Shown piece after piece: positions 15,810 to 23,704 of a DNA stretch of 64,000 bases (positions within the stretch are counted from its first letter, which is position 1; each line of letters starts with the position of its first letter). Below the pieces are notes generated by a model. The model saw only the letters and a program-made list of their open reading frames with translations. It did not search any database and was not told the origin of the DNA. Where the stretch lies: positions 186,001 through 250,000 of the forward strand of contig CAVZEM010000011.1 in NCBI GenBank assembly GCA_963774305.1, given 5' to 3'. Source of the DNA: DASUPK01 sp963774305 (GTDB lineage Bacteria; Actinomycetota; Thermoleophilia; Solirubrobacterales; 70-9). The position numbers and the translations under genes were made by a program.

Positions 15810-16682
15810 TCAGCTGAGCGCGAAGGCGACCGAGAGCACGGCGCCGACGACACAGCAGTAGACGGCGAACGGCGTCAGGCGGTTGGTCTCGAAGAAGCGC
15901 AGCAGGAACTTCACCGAGAAGTAGGCGGTGATCCCGGCGGCGATCGCGCCCACCAGCGCCTGGCCGCGCACGTGGTCGCCCTGGTGGCCGAGCAGCTCCG
16001 GAAGCTTGAGCAGGCCGGCGGCTCCGATGATCGGGGTCGCGAGGAGGAAGGCGAAGCGGGCTGCCTCCTCGTTGGAGAGCCCTGCGAGCAGGCCCCCGCC
16101 CATGCTGGCGCCGGAGCGCGACAGACCCGGGATCAGGGCCAGCGCCTGGGCGGCGCCGATCCCGATGGCGGAGCGGAAGGTGAGGGTGCCGGCGATCACC
16201 TCGTCGGAGTGCATCCCCTGCTCGGACCGCACGGGGGCGCGGCGCCGCAGCGCCTCGGCACCGAACAGCAACAGGCCGTTGACGAACAGGAAGATCGCGG
16301 CGGTCTGGGTCGAGGCGAAGAGGGTGCGTAGCGGGTGCTCGAGCAGCAGACCGAGCAGGCCTGCGGGAATCGTGCCGACGACGAGCAGCCAGCCGAGCTT
16401 CGCGTAGGTGTCGTCCTGGCCGATGTAGCGGTCGCGCAGCGATCGGCCGAGGCCCTTGACGATCTGGACCCAGTCCTTGAGGAAGAAGAAGAGGAGCACG
16501 ATGGCCGTGGCGCAGTGAGTCGCGACCAGGAAGCTCAGGAAGTAGTCGTCGTCCTGGTGGATGTCCCAGCCGAAGATGCGCGGGAGCACGACGCTGTGCC
16601 CGAGGCTCGAGATCGGGAAGAGCTCCGAGACGCCCTGGAGCAGGCCGAGGACGATTGCCTGGAAATAGGAGATCGGGTCCAT
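15810..16682 (-). CDS. uppP: Undecaprenyl-diphosphatase
   Basis: 290 residues, eight or so membrane helices. The two signature regions are LLQGVSELFPISSLGHSV near the N-terminus (variant of QGxTEFLPVSSxGH) and PGLSRSGASMGGG near residue 210. It recycles undecaprenyl pyrophosphate for cell-wall synthesis and gives bacitracin tolerance. The ATG at 16682 (MDPISYFQA) fits the family. A perfect 18-bp GC palindrome (16691-16708) lies directly before the start in the leader. Confidence 0.93.
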   Translation of the reverse strand: MDPISYFQAIVLGLLQGVSELFPISSLGHSVVLPRIFGWDIHQDDDYFLSFLVATHCATAIVLLFFFLKDWVQIVKGLGRSLRDRYIGQDDTYAKLGWLLVVGTIPAGLLGLLLEHPLRTLFASTQTAAIFLFVNGLLLFGAEALRRRAPVRSEQGMHSDEVIAGTLTFRSAIGIGAAQALALIPGLSRSGASMGGGLLAGLSNEEAARFAFLLATPIIGAAGLLKLPELLGHQGDHVRGQALVGAIAAGITAYFSVKFLLRFFETNRLTPFAVYCCVVGAVLSVAFALS

Positions 16683-16790
16683 GCCGGAGGCCCGGCCCCG
16701 GGGCCGGGAGGCGAGGCATCCTAGGTGACTGCGCCCCAATTTCGCCTAAGGCGGCCCTTAGAGTCGGGATCGTGCGTTAGATTGCCCGGG

Positions 16791-17048
16791 ATGCCCGCCA
16801 AGTTCTCTCGTCGTCTTCTGCCGCCGCTCCTCGCCCTGGTCGCGCTGCTGGTGCTTTCGCCCGCCGCGATGGCCGCCGACGGAGTCGGGACCTACGGCCG
16901 CACCGACGACAAGGTCGTCACCTTCTTCGCCTTCGGGCTGATCGCGTTCTTCGCGATCCTGGTGACCGTCCTCTCGCTGATCCAGATTCGCCTCGATAGC
17001 CGCAAGCAGAGGCGCACAGAGGACCTCGAACGCCTCGGAAGTCGCTGA
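16791..17048 (+). CDS. Small membrane protein with signal peptide
   Basis: 85 residues. A signal peptide (MPAKFSRRLLPPLLALVALLVLSPAAMAAD) is followed by a short linker and one membrane helix (FAFGLIAFFAILVTVLSLI), ending in a basic cytoplasmic tail (DSRKQRRTEDLERLGSR). No known family. It ends 12 bases before the LytM peptidase gene and is likely co-transcribed with it. Confidence 0.6.
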   Translation: MPAKFSRRLLPPLLALVALLVLSPAAMAADGVGTYGRTDDKVVTFFAFGLIAFFAILVTVLSLIQIRLDSRKQRRTEDLERLGSR

Positions 17049-17060
17049 GCCCCCGGCGGC

Positions 17061-18461
17061 ATGGGATCCGCAGGGGACGATGGCATCGTCGATCCGCAAC
17101 CGCACCCTGACACGGGCGGTGCCGGGCAAGGCGGGAGCTTCGATCCCGGCCTCGAGACCGGCTACCTGAGGCGCGCGCCGCGCGACCACGAGCTCGAGCC
17201 CGAGCTGGGGGCCGCCCCCTTCGATCCGGGCCCCGGCCGCTACGACGACCGGCGGGCCCGCAAGCAGGCGAAGCGGCGTCAGCGGGACGAACGGCAGGTG
17301 CGCGAGCGAGAGAGGAAGCGGTCAGGGGTCGCGTCGGCCGGAACGCGGCTTGCCGACAGCGAATCGCTACCGGACCGGAAGCCCCCGCCGCTCCCCCAGC
17401 CGACTGCTCCGGTAGCGCTCGCTATCGGCACCGCGCCGACCGATGCACCCCCTGACCGTTCGCCCCGGCCGCCTGCCGAGGTCGTCCCGCTGCACCGGCG
17501 GGAATCCCTCGCTGCCCGGCTCGAGCAGGAACGGATTGAGCGGGAGCATGCCGAGCGCGAGCGGAGGGCGAAGATCGAGATGGAGCGCGCCGAGCGCGAA
17601 CGTGCCGAGCACGAGCGCCGGGAACGCCGGCGGCGAGAGCGCGTCGAGAAGCTGCGGCGCGAGCGCGAGGCGCTCCGGCCACGCCGACCCGCGCCGGCAA
17701 CGCAGGCTCCGGCGAAGCCGGCCCGCTCCAAGCCGGCGGCGGCGCGACTCGATCCGGGCGTTCAGGGACCGGTCCGCAAGCGCACCCGGGCCGCCGAGAA
17801 CCGCAGGCGGGTGTCGGCGAGGCGGAGGGGCCTCTTCTGGCCCACCGCCAAGGCCGGTCTGGCGGTCACCGTGGCCCTGGCGCTGGGCGGGGCGCTGGGC
17901 TCCGCCCTCGGTCTACCCGTCCCGGGCCTCGACCAGGGCACGAGCAGCCAGTCCCTCGTCAACAGCGCCTCGCTCTTCGGCATCGACCCGGGCACGCCGA
18001 CCGGGCTCATCCGCGGTTACGTCTTCCCGCTCCTCGGCCCGCACGACTTCGGCGACAAGATCGCTCGCTTCGGCGCGCCCCGCTACGGCCACGTCCATGA
18101 GGGACAGGACATCTTCGGCAAGACAGGGACGCCCGAGGTCGCCGTCCACGACGGCATCGTCGTCGACCGAGGGAAGAACAGCGATCCCGACGACGGCGGC
18201 CGCGGCAACTACATTGCGATCTACAGCCCGCCGGACAATCACAGCTTTCTCTACATGCACATGCTGAAGCCGTCCCCCCTCCTCCTTGGCCAGCACGTGC
18301 ACTCGGGCGAGGTGGTCGGCCAGCTCGGCTGCACCGGCAGCTGCGAGGGGCCCCACCTCCACTTCGAGGTCCGGATCGGCAAGGCGTCGCTCGGCGCCGA
18401 CACGAAGCCGGTCGATCCGCTGCCGTTCCTGAAGCAGTGGCCGCAGTCCACGCCCGGCTAG
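17061..18461 (+). CDS. Membrane-anchored M23 (LytM) peptidoglycan endopeptidase
   Basis: 466 residues. Residues 1-255 are cytoplasmic and highly charged, with an Arg/Glu-rich probable coiled coil (about 145-210). One membrane helix lies near 270-292, then an outside M23 domain. Zn ligands are in GHVHEGQDI (HxxxD) and in the HLHFEV motif near the C-terminus; YMHM carries the extra active-site His. It should cut peptide cross-bridges or act as an amidase activator. The long inner coiled coil suggests control from inside, as with FtsEX-type partners, though none is nearby. Confidence 0.85.
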   Translation: MGSAGDDGIVDPQPHPDTGGAGQGGSFDPGLETGYLRRAPRDHELEPELGAAPFDPGPGRYDDRRARKQAKRRQRDERQVRERERKRSGVASAGTRLADSESLPDRKPPPLPQPTAPVALAIGTAPTDAPPDRSPRPPAEVVPLHRRESLAARLEQERIEREHAERERRAKIEMERAERERAEHERRERRRRERVEKLRREREALRPRRPAPATQAPAKPARSKPAAARLDPGVQGPVRKRTRAAENRRRVSARRRGLFWPTAKAGLAVTVALALGGALGSALGLPVPGLDQGTSSQSLVNSASLFGIDPGTPTGLIRGYVFPLLGPHDFGDKIARFGAPRYGHVHEGQDIFGKTGTPEVAVHDGIVVDRGKNSDPDDGGRGNYIAIYSPPDNHSFLYMHMLKPSPLLLGQHVHSGEVVGQLGCTGSCEGPHLHFEVRIGKASLGADTKPVDPLPFLKQWPQSTPG

Positions 18462-18477
18462 GACTAGGATCGCCGCC

Positions 18478-19266
18478 ATGCCCGAGGTCACCTATGAGCG
18501 GCGGGGCGCCGCCGGGGTGCTCACCATCGACCGGCCCGAGCGCCGCAACGCGGTCGATCCCAACACGGCCGACCAGCTGCTCGTGGCCTACCGCGAGTTC
18601 GAGGGCGACGACGACGCGCGGGTCATGATCCTCACCGGCGCGGGCGACGTGGCCTTCTGCGCCGGGGCCGACCTGAAGTCGGTGGCGGCCGCGATGAACG
18701 ACCAGGGGATCGCGGAGCAGTGGCTGAAGCCCCGCCCTCACGGTCCCCTCGGCTTCACGCGGATCACCTCGCCGAAGCCGACGATCGCCGCGATCTCCGG
18801 CTACGCGCTGGCCGGAGGCCTGGAGCTCGCCCTCTGGTGCGACCTGCGGATCGGCACCGAGACCGCGAAGCTCGGCTTCCCGGAACGCCGCTGGGGCGTT
18901 CCCCTGATCGATGGCGGCACCCAGCGACTGCCGCGCATCGTCGGGATGGGCCGCGCCCTGGACTTGATCATCACCGGCCGAATCGTCGAGGCGGATGAGG
19001 CCCTGGCGATGGGCCTGCTGACCGAGATGGTGGCGCCGGGCAAGCACCTGGACCGCGCCCTGGAGATGGCCGAGGGCCTGGCGCAGTTCCCGCAGGAAAC
19101 GATGCTCGCCGACCGGCGCTCGGCGCTTGAGGGATTCGGCCTACCGCTGGAAGAGGGCCTCGCCCGCGAGGCCGAGATCGGCGGCGCGGTCAGCGGCGTC
19201 GGAGTCCAGGGAGCCGCCCGCTTCGCCGCCGGCGAGGGACGCGGCGGCGCGGGCGCCGGGGTCTAG
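18478..19266 (+). CDS. Enoyl-CoA hydratase/isomerase (crotonase) family protein
   Basis: 262 residues. Crotonase landmarks: TIDRPERRNAV, the oxyanion-hole strand AFCAGADLKSV, and SGYALAGGLELALWCDLRIG. The position of the first catalytic Glu is kept in GFPERRWGVP, whereas the second is Asp-like in ALDLIITG, so hydratase activity is uncertain. The C-terminal tail is Gly/Ala-rich. Separate short transcription unit after the LytM gene (16 bases apart). Confidence 0.85.
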   Translation: MPEVTYERRGAAGVLTIDRPERRNAVDPNTADQLLVAYREFEGDDDARVMILTGAGDVAFCAGADLKSVAAAMNDQGIAEQWLKPRPHGPLGFTRITSPKPTIAAISGYALAGGLELALWCDLRIGTETAKLGFPERRWGVPLIDGGTQRLPRIVGMGRALDLIITGRIVEADEALAMGLLTEMVAPGKHLDRALEMAEGLAQFPQETMLADRRSALEGFGLPLEEGLAREAEIGGAVSGVGVQGAARFAAGEGRGGAGAGV

Positions 19267-19321
19267 AGCCGAACTGCGGCTGGGGAAGAGGGCGCCTCCA
19301 CAAGGGGGGGCCTGGGTCCGC

Positions 19322-19365
19322 GTTTGCAGCCTTGGCGGGGCTATGGCACCGGAAAGGCTGCAAAC
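19322..19365 (+). repeat. Left 44-bp terminal inverted repeat (hairpin)
   Basis: Arms GTTTGCAGCCTT (19322-19333) and AAGGCTGCAAAC (19354-19365) around a 20-base centre. Read on the minus strand it encodes the last residues and the TAG stop (19341-19343) of the enclosed gene. It differs from the complement of the right copy at only two positions. Confidence 0.9.
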
Positions 19366-20276
19366 AACGTGCCGGGTGCACGTTCCGCGACGGCTCGCAA
19401 GGTTCCGATCACGTGCTCGGGCTCGAAGCGGACCTGAGCATGGGTGAATCTCAGGGCAGCAAAGCCGGCCGCGACGTGAGCTTGGTCGCGGACTCGGTCT
19501 CTCGATTGCTGGGTTGGCGTTCGGTGATACCGGAGGCCGTCCGTTTCCACGATCAGCCTCAGCTCGGGCCAGAAGAAATCGACCTTGAAGCCGTTTACTC
19601 GCTGGCGAGTGAGCGGCCGCGGCAGCCTTGCGCGCCGGACCAGTCTCAGGAAGCGGCGCTCCAGCTCCGAGTCCGTGAGGGCGAAGGTGCGGCGATCGAG
19701 TACGTGCTTGATCGCTCGGGTTCCAGGGCAGCGGCGCCTGCCTTCAGCGGCCGCGCAAAGAGACTCCGGATCGATCAGGTCGAGCCGGTCCGTCTCGTTG
19801 ATGGCGGCTTCAAGCGCCTCCGGCCCGAGGATTACGCCTAGATCGATCAGTGTCCGGGTGGGAGTGGTGACCGGGATGCCGTCGTGGCGCGTGAGGTCCT
19901 CGCTCGGTAGTGAGCGCCGATGGATGCGAATCCCGCGATAGCGGCGATACGTGCGCGACGGGACGGACACCGCGATGAAGGAGGCTCCAGACCGTCGAAT
20001 CCCCCAGAGGGCGGCTGCAGTGTGATGGCTGAGCACCGCATTCGCACCGCACGCGAGCACGGCGGCCATCCAACGCCCGCGACGGGTGATCTCTGGTCCA
20101 CCCACGGCGTAGACGCCGCGCCAGATCGAACGAAGCCGGCCACGAGAGATGCGATGCCGTATGGCGTCGTCAGAGAAACCCAGGGCGATGAGCTGGCGAC
20201 GAGCTATGACGCCGTGCTGGTTGCGCGCGAGCTCCCATGCCCTCCGGCTCATCGTTTGCAGCCTTTCCGGTGCCAT
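19341..20276 (-). CDS. AbiEi-like winged-helix plus DUF559 (VSR-like nuclease) protein
   Basis: 311 residues. Residues 10-60 resemble the AbiEi antitoxin winged helix (HGVIARRQLIALGFSDDAIRHRI). The middle (60-200) follows type IV antitoxin-like proteins of actinobacteria (RGVYAVG, VLSHHTAAALWGI). The C-terminal 100 residues form a DUF559 domain, related to very-short-patch-repair endonucleases: FKVDFFWPELRLIVETDGLRYH has the D...E pair of the PD-(D/E)xK fold. No partner toxin gene is adjacent. Both ends of the frame lie in the inverted repeats: the first codons (MAPERLQT) in the right copy, the last (LFAAFPVP) in the left copy. Confidence 0.8.
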   Translation of the reverse strand: MAPERLQTMSRRAWELARNQHGVIARRQLIALGFSDDAIRHRISRGRLRSIWRGVYAVGGPEITRRGRWMAAVLACGANAVLSHHTAAALWGIRRSGASFIAVSVPSRTYRRYRGIRIHRRSLPSEDLTRHDGIPVTTPTRTLIDLGVILGPEALEAAINETDRLDLIDPESLCAAAEGRRRCPGTRAIKHVLDRRTFALTDSELERRFLRLVRRARLPRPLTRQRVNGFKVDFFWPELRLIVETDGLRYHRTPTQQSRDRVRDQAHVAAGFAALRFTHAQVRFEPEHVIGTLRAVAERAPGTLFAAFPVP

Positions 20277-20297
20277 AGCGCCGCTAAGGCTGCAAAC
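20254..20297 (-). repeat. Right 44-bp terminal inverted repeat (hairpin)
   Basis: Arms GTTTGCAGCCTT (20254-20265) and AAGGCTGCAAAC (20286-20297). On the minus strand it supplies the ATG (20274-20276) and the codons for MAPERLQT of the enclosed gene. Confidence 0.9.
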
Positions 20298-20353
20298 GAT
20301 GCGATTAGCCCCGGAGAAGCCCTCTCTTCCCCAGCCGCTTTTGAATTTCGTCC

Positions 20354-21220
20354 CTACAGCCGGAACGAGGGCAGCAGGCGCTTCTCGGTCTCCCCCGCCA
20401 CCTCGGCGACGACCTCGACATGGCCCTCCAGCGGCGTGCCGCGAAGCTTCGTGGCGAGCAGGTCGTCGACCTGGAAGATGCCCGCCGAGTTGTTCATCTC
20501 GATCTCGATCTTGACCGGGCGCTCCTCGCCGGCCTCGATGTTGACCTTGTCGATCGCCGCCGCCGACAGGGCATGGATCCCGAACTGGCCGCCCTCGACC
20601 GGGATCCGCGAGCGGCCCTCAGCCATGTCGAGGGCGTCGGCGACCCGAACCACCCCGGCCTCGACGGTGTAGGGCTCGCCGCGCCGGCGGTGGCCGATGA
20701 TCGCGTGCAGGATCTCCGCGCTGACCACCGTACGTTCCGGCTCGTCGTAGACCTCGGCGAGCAGCGACTGGAGGCGGTCCTCCACCATGAACAGGCTGTA
20801 GGCCTCGTGGTCGGCGCGGTGGATCGACATCCCGACGTCGTGCAGCAGGGCACCGCCCGCCACCACAACCTCCGCGTCGCGGTCGCGCATACCGTGGTCG
20901 GTGACCATCGCCGGCTCGATGCCGCCCTTGACCAGCAGTCGGAGCAGGCGCAGGGAGATGTTGAGCACCACCTGCACGTGCACCCAGGAGTGGTCCGACA
21001 TGCCGAGCCGCTCCGAGGTGATCTGCGCCATGTACCACCAGGCGCGCACGCGCTCGTCCGCGTTGACCGCCTCGAGGAATTTCTCCAGCTTGCGATTGCC
21101 CCGGGTCGGCGCGTGCACCTGCGCCTTGGCCACGGCCTCGGAGATCGAACCGGCGCGCACATCGGGGCCCTGTGCTTCCATTTCCGTGATCTTGTCAGGG
21201 GACGACTTGGGGGTTTTCAT
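20354..21220 (-). CDS. HD-domain metal-dependent phosphohydrolase
   Basis: 288 residues. The HD signature is ALLHDVGMSIHRADHE (about residues 123-138); an upstream His in SDHSWVHVQVV and a later Asp in RVADALDMAEGR complete a probable metal site. The C-terminal part (220-288) is a beta-rich domain without clear identity. Substrate unknown; relatives act on nucleotides or second messengers. Standalone gene, 3' end next to the mobile unit. Confidence 0.82.
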   Translation of the reverse strand: MKTPKSSPDKITEMEAQGPDVRAGSISEAVAKAQVHAPTRGNRKLEKFLEAVNADERVRAWWYMAQITSERLGMSDHSWVHVQVVLNISLRLLRLLVKGGIEPAMVTDHGMRDRDAEVVVAGGALLHDVGMSIHRADHEAYSLFMVEDRLQSLLAEVYDEPERTVVSAEILHAIIGHRRRGEPYTVEAGVVRVADALDMAEGRSRIPVEGGQFGIHALSAAAIDKVNIEAGEERPVKIEIEMNNSAGIFQVDDLLATKLRGTPLEGHVEVVAEVAGETEKRLLPSFRL

Positions 21221-21313
21221 GACCGGACGTCAGCTACGCGGTTTTGGGCTATTTGCGAAGTTTCCGACCGCCGATGTGGTTACCGTGATCTTGCTTCGGC
21301 TTAAGGAACTGGG

Positions 21314-21517
21314 ATGACGGTCTGTTCAAACACAGGCATATCCGTTCCTGAGTGCTCGTGCCGGTCGTGCCTCACGGCCCAGATCGAGCGCCACATGCCG
21401 TCGTTGCTCGAGGTCGAGGCGACCAGCGCCGCTCCCACCATGGAGATGGCGGCGGTCTCCTCGCTCTCCCGCCTGCGCTTCGGCCGCCGGCTCCGCCGCC
21501 TCCGCCGGGCTGCCTAG
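21314..21517 (+). CDS. Possible small Cys-containing protein
   Basis: 67 codons, ATG preceded by AAGGA at a proper distance. The N-terminal half has four Cys (MTVCSNTGISVPECSCRSCL) and the C-terminus is strongly basic (RLRFGRRLRRLRRAA). No family recognised. It may be real because of the ribosome site and because the stop is followed by a hairpin, but chance is not excluded. Confidence 0.35.
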   Translation: MTVCSNTGISVPECSCRSCLTAQIERHMPSLLEVEATSAAPTMEMAAVSSLSRLRFGRRLRRLRRAA

Positions 21518-21531
21518 CTAGCGGCCACCAG

Positions 21532-21550
21532 GCCGCTCCACTTTGGAGCG
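21532..21550. terminator. Hairpin between convergent genes
   Basis: CCGCTCC (21532-21538) pairs with GGAGCGG (21544-21550) around a short loop. There is no T-run. It lies between the small rightward frame and the leftward EamA gene and may end either transcript. Confidence 0.4.
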
Positions 21551-21607
21551 GAGGGCGAAGCCCGTAGCGACTTGTGTGGGGCGGCCGCTCGTGGCCGCGA
21601 CCTGATG

Positions 21608-22432
21608 TCACGCCTCGGTCGGCGCCTCGCCCACCGAGGAGCCGAGCACGCCCGCGCTGGCGACCACGACCAGCCCGATGCCGACGACGTCGAAGGTGGC
21701 GAGTCCCTGCCCGAGTGCGATCAGCCCGATCAGCGCGGCGACCGCCGGCTCCATGCTCATCAGGACGCCGAAGGTGCCGACCGCGATCCGGCGCAGCGCC
21801 TCAAGCTCGAGGGAATACGGGATCACCGAGCTCAACACGCCGGTCGCCGCACCAACCGCAGCGGCACCCGGATTGACCAGGTCTCCCCCGGCCGCGGTCG
21901 CGCCCGGAACCACCATCAGGATCGCCGCCACCCCCATCGCAATGGCCAGGCCGCGGCCGCCGGGAAAGAGGCGCCCGACCCGAGCGCTGAGCAGGATGTA
22001 GGCGGCCCAGAACCCGCCGGCCAGCAGAGCAAAGCCGATTCCCGCCGCGCTGGCCGACCCCGAGGGCCGCGTCAGGAGCAGAACGCCGACGGCAGCGCAC
22101 GCAACCCAGACGAGGTCGAGCCGGCGCCGGGAGCCGAACAAGCCGACGAGGAGCGGGCCGACGAACTCGAAGGTCACGGCGATCCCGAGCGGAATCCGAT
22201 CGAGAGCCTCGTAGAAGCAGAGGTTCATTCCGGCGAGCGTCACGCCGAAGGCGACGGCGAGGACGAGGCCGTTCCGCCCGGCCTCCATCGGCTGGGGCCG
22301 CCAGATTGCGAGCAGCACGATCGCGGCGAAGAACAGCCGGTAGAGCACAGCGCCGGCCGGCCCGACCTGATCGAACAGCGTGGTCGCGGCCGCCGAGCCG
22401 AGCTGGACCGACACCACTGCGCCGATGACCAT
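21608..22432 (-). CDS. EamA/RhtA-like drug-metabolite transporter
   Basis: 275 residues, ten hydrophobic segments in two EamA halves. The start SVQLGSAAATTLFDQVGPAGAVLYRL and FGVTLAGMNLCFYEALDRIPLGIAVTFEFVGPL match RhtA-type amino-acid/homoserine exporters. The first canonical start is ATG 22432, but the frame stays open to 22483, where an ATT codon overlaps the yjbQ stop; the extra residues (SSETAAARRSPIAAPA) look like a normal cytoplasmic tail. The gene follows yjbQ directly and should be co-transcribed. Confidence 0.85.
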   Translation of the reverse strand: MVIGAVVSVQLGSAAATTLFDQVGPAGAVLYRLFFAAIVLLAIWRPQPMEAGRNGLVLAVAFGVTLAGMNLCFYEALDRIPLGIAVTFEFVGPLLVGLFGSRRRLDLVWVACAAVGVLLLTRPSGSASAAGIGFALLAGGFWAAYILLSARVGRLFPGGRGLAIAMGVAAILMVVPGATAAGGDLVNPGAAAVGAATGVLSSVIPYSLELEALRRIAVGTFGVLMSMEPAVAALIGLIALGQGLATFDVVGIGLVVVASAGVLGSSVGEAPTEA

Positions 22433-22478
22433 TGCCGGCGCCGCAATCGGGCTCCGGCGGGCCGCTGCGGTTTCGGAG

Positions 22479-22940
22479 CTAATCGCCCATCACCTTGATC
22501 ACGAGCCGCTTCGAGCGGCGGCCGTCGAACTCGCAATAGAAGACCGCCTGCCACGGCCCGAGGTCGAGCTTCCCATCGGTGATCGGGAGGACCACCTGGT
22601 GGTGCACCAGCAGGTTCTTCAGGTGGGCGTCCCCGTTGTCCTCCCCGCCACGGTGGTGGCGGTAGTCACCGGGGTCGGGCAGCAGCTGACGGGCGACGTC
22701 GTTTGCCGGCGCCTTCCAGCTGGGCGGCGCGATCTTGTCGAGCCATTCGAGTGTGTCCTCCTGGAGACCGGGCTCGTCGTCATTCACCCAGACGGCCGCG
22801 GTGATGTGCATCGCCGAGACGAGCACCATCCCCTCAGACACACCGGAGTCGTCGACCGCGCCCTGCACGTTCTCCGTGATCCGGACGAACTCGCGCCGCT
22901 CGTCGGTGTTGAAAGTCATGTACTCCGTATGCGAGACCAA
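22479..22940 (-). CDS. yjbQ: YjbQ/UPF0047 family protein
   Basis: 153 residues with the strongly conserved family segments HTEYMTFNTDERREFVRIT, VLVSAMHITAAVWVNDDEPGL and GPWQAVFYCEFDGRR. E. coli YjbQ has weak thiamine-phosphate-synthase-like activity in vitro; the true role is unknown. The TTG at 22940 is chosen because AAGGAGG stands just before it and the family N-terminus begins there. The open frame upstream to 23282 is antisense to a crotonase gene and is not coding. Confidence 0.88.
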   Translation of the reverse strand: MVSHTEYMTFNTDERREFVRITENVQGAVDDSGVSEGMVLVSAMHITAAVWVNDDEPGLQEDTLEWLDKIAPPSWKAPANDVARQLLPDPGDYRHHRGGEDNGDAHLKNLLVHHQVVLPITDGKLDLGPWQAVFYCEFDGRRSKRLVIKVMGD

Positions 22941-22968
22941 GTCGCCTCCTTCTGATGTTTCGGGGATC

Positions 22969-23700
22969 ATGCCCCTCATGGCGGGTCTGCTCTCGCTGGA
23001 GCGCCGAGAGGACGTTGCGGTGGTGACGCTGCAGCGACCCGAAAAGCGGAACGCCCTCTCAATCGACCTGCGGGTGGAGCTCGCGGAGTGCTTCGCATCG
23101 CTCGGCGACGACCCCGATGTCGGTGCGGTGGTGCTGACCGGCGCGCCCCCCGCCTTCTGCTCGGGAATGGACACGACGCAGTTCGGGGGCGACCGCGAGA
23201 ACCGGGAGCGCCTGGTGGAGACGAGCATCGCCTGCTTTCGCGCTGTCGCCAACTGCGGCAGGCCGGTGGTCGCCGCCGTCAACGGCGCCGCGCTCGCCGG
23301 CGGCTTCGCGCTCGCCCTGCTCTGCGACCTCCGCCTGGCGGCCGAGGCCGCCAGCTTCGGATTCCCGGAGCTGCCCCGGGGGATCCCGCCCAGCTACGCC
23401 GCGGCGCGCGCCGCCCTCCCGGCGCCGGTGGCCGCGGAGCTCACGCTGACCGGCAGGCTGCTCGACGCCGATGGCGCCCTCCGAATGGGAATCGTGGGCG
23501 CCGTGCACCCGGACGACGAGCTCATGCCGCGGGCGATCGAGCTGGCCGGGCGCATCGCCTCCGGCCCGCGCCAGGCGATCGCCGAGACGAAGCGGCGCAT
23601 CCTGCTCGACCGGGACCGCACGATCGGCCACCTCTTCGAGGAGGAGGAGCGGCTGCTGCGCGAGGCGCTGCTCGGCGACGGTCCCGACGAGGCCGCGTAG
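22969..23700 (+). CDS. Enoyl-CoA hydratase/isomerase family protein
   Basis: 243 residues. Crotonase motifs: VTLQRPEKRNALS, the oxyanion loop AFCSGMDTTQFGG, and NGAALAGGFALALLCDLRLAAE. The usual Glu region reads FPELPRGIPPSYAA, so the first catalytic Glu may be kept. The start is ATG 22969 or 22978; both lie 30-40 bases from the divergent yjbQ start, so the two genes share a promoter region. The lipoate ligase gene follows after four bases. Confidence 0.82.
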   Translation: MPLMAGLLSLERREDVAVVTLQRPEKRNALSIDLRVELAECFASLGDDPDVGAVVLTGAPPAFCSGMDTTQFGGDRENRERLVETSIACFRAVANCGRPVVAAVNGAALAGGFALALLCDLRLAAEAASFGFPELPRGIPPSYAAARAALPAPVAAELTLTGRLLDADGALRMGIVGAVHPDDELMPRAIELAGRIASGPRQAIAETKRRILLDRDRTIGHLFEEEERLLREALLGDGPDEAA

Positions 23701-23704
23701 GGCT

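Larger units (their letters stand above)
19276..20338 (-). mobile_element. Candidate single-gene mobile unit bounded by compound inverted repeats
   Basis: 1063 bp between two unrelated chromosomal genes. Outermost is a perfect 15-bp inverted pair: GCGGCTGGGGAAGAG at 19276-19290 and its complement at 20324-20338. Further in is a 44-bp inverted pair (19322-19365 and 20254-20297) identical at 42 of 44 positions. Each 44-mer is itself a hairpin with 12-bp arms (GTTTGCAGCCTT / AAGGCTGCAAAC). The single gene starts inside the right 44-mer and stops inside the left one. No target duplication is visible. The exact outer limits are not certain. Confidence 0.6.

Noticed and set aside
16691..16708. 18-bp perfect GC palindrome before uppP as terminator or operator
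   Set aside because: It sits next to the start codon without a T-run; a leader hairpin is possible, but GC-rich palindromes of this kind arise easily by chance here.
19341..20276. Complete AbiE toxin-antitoxin pair
   Set aside because: Only the AbiEi-like winged-helix part is present, fused to DUF559; no AbiEii nucleotidyltransferase gene lies on either side.
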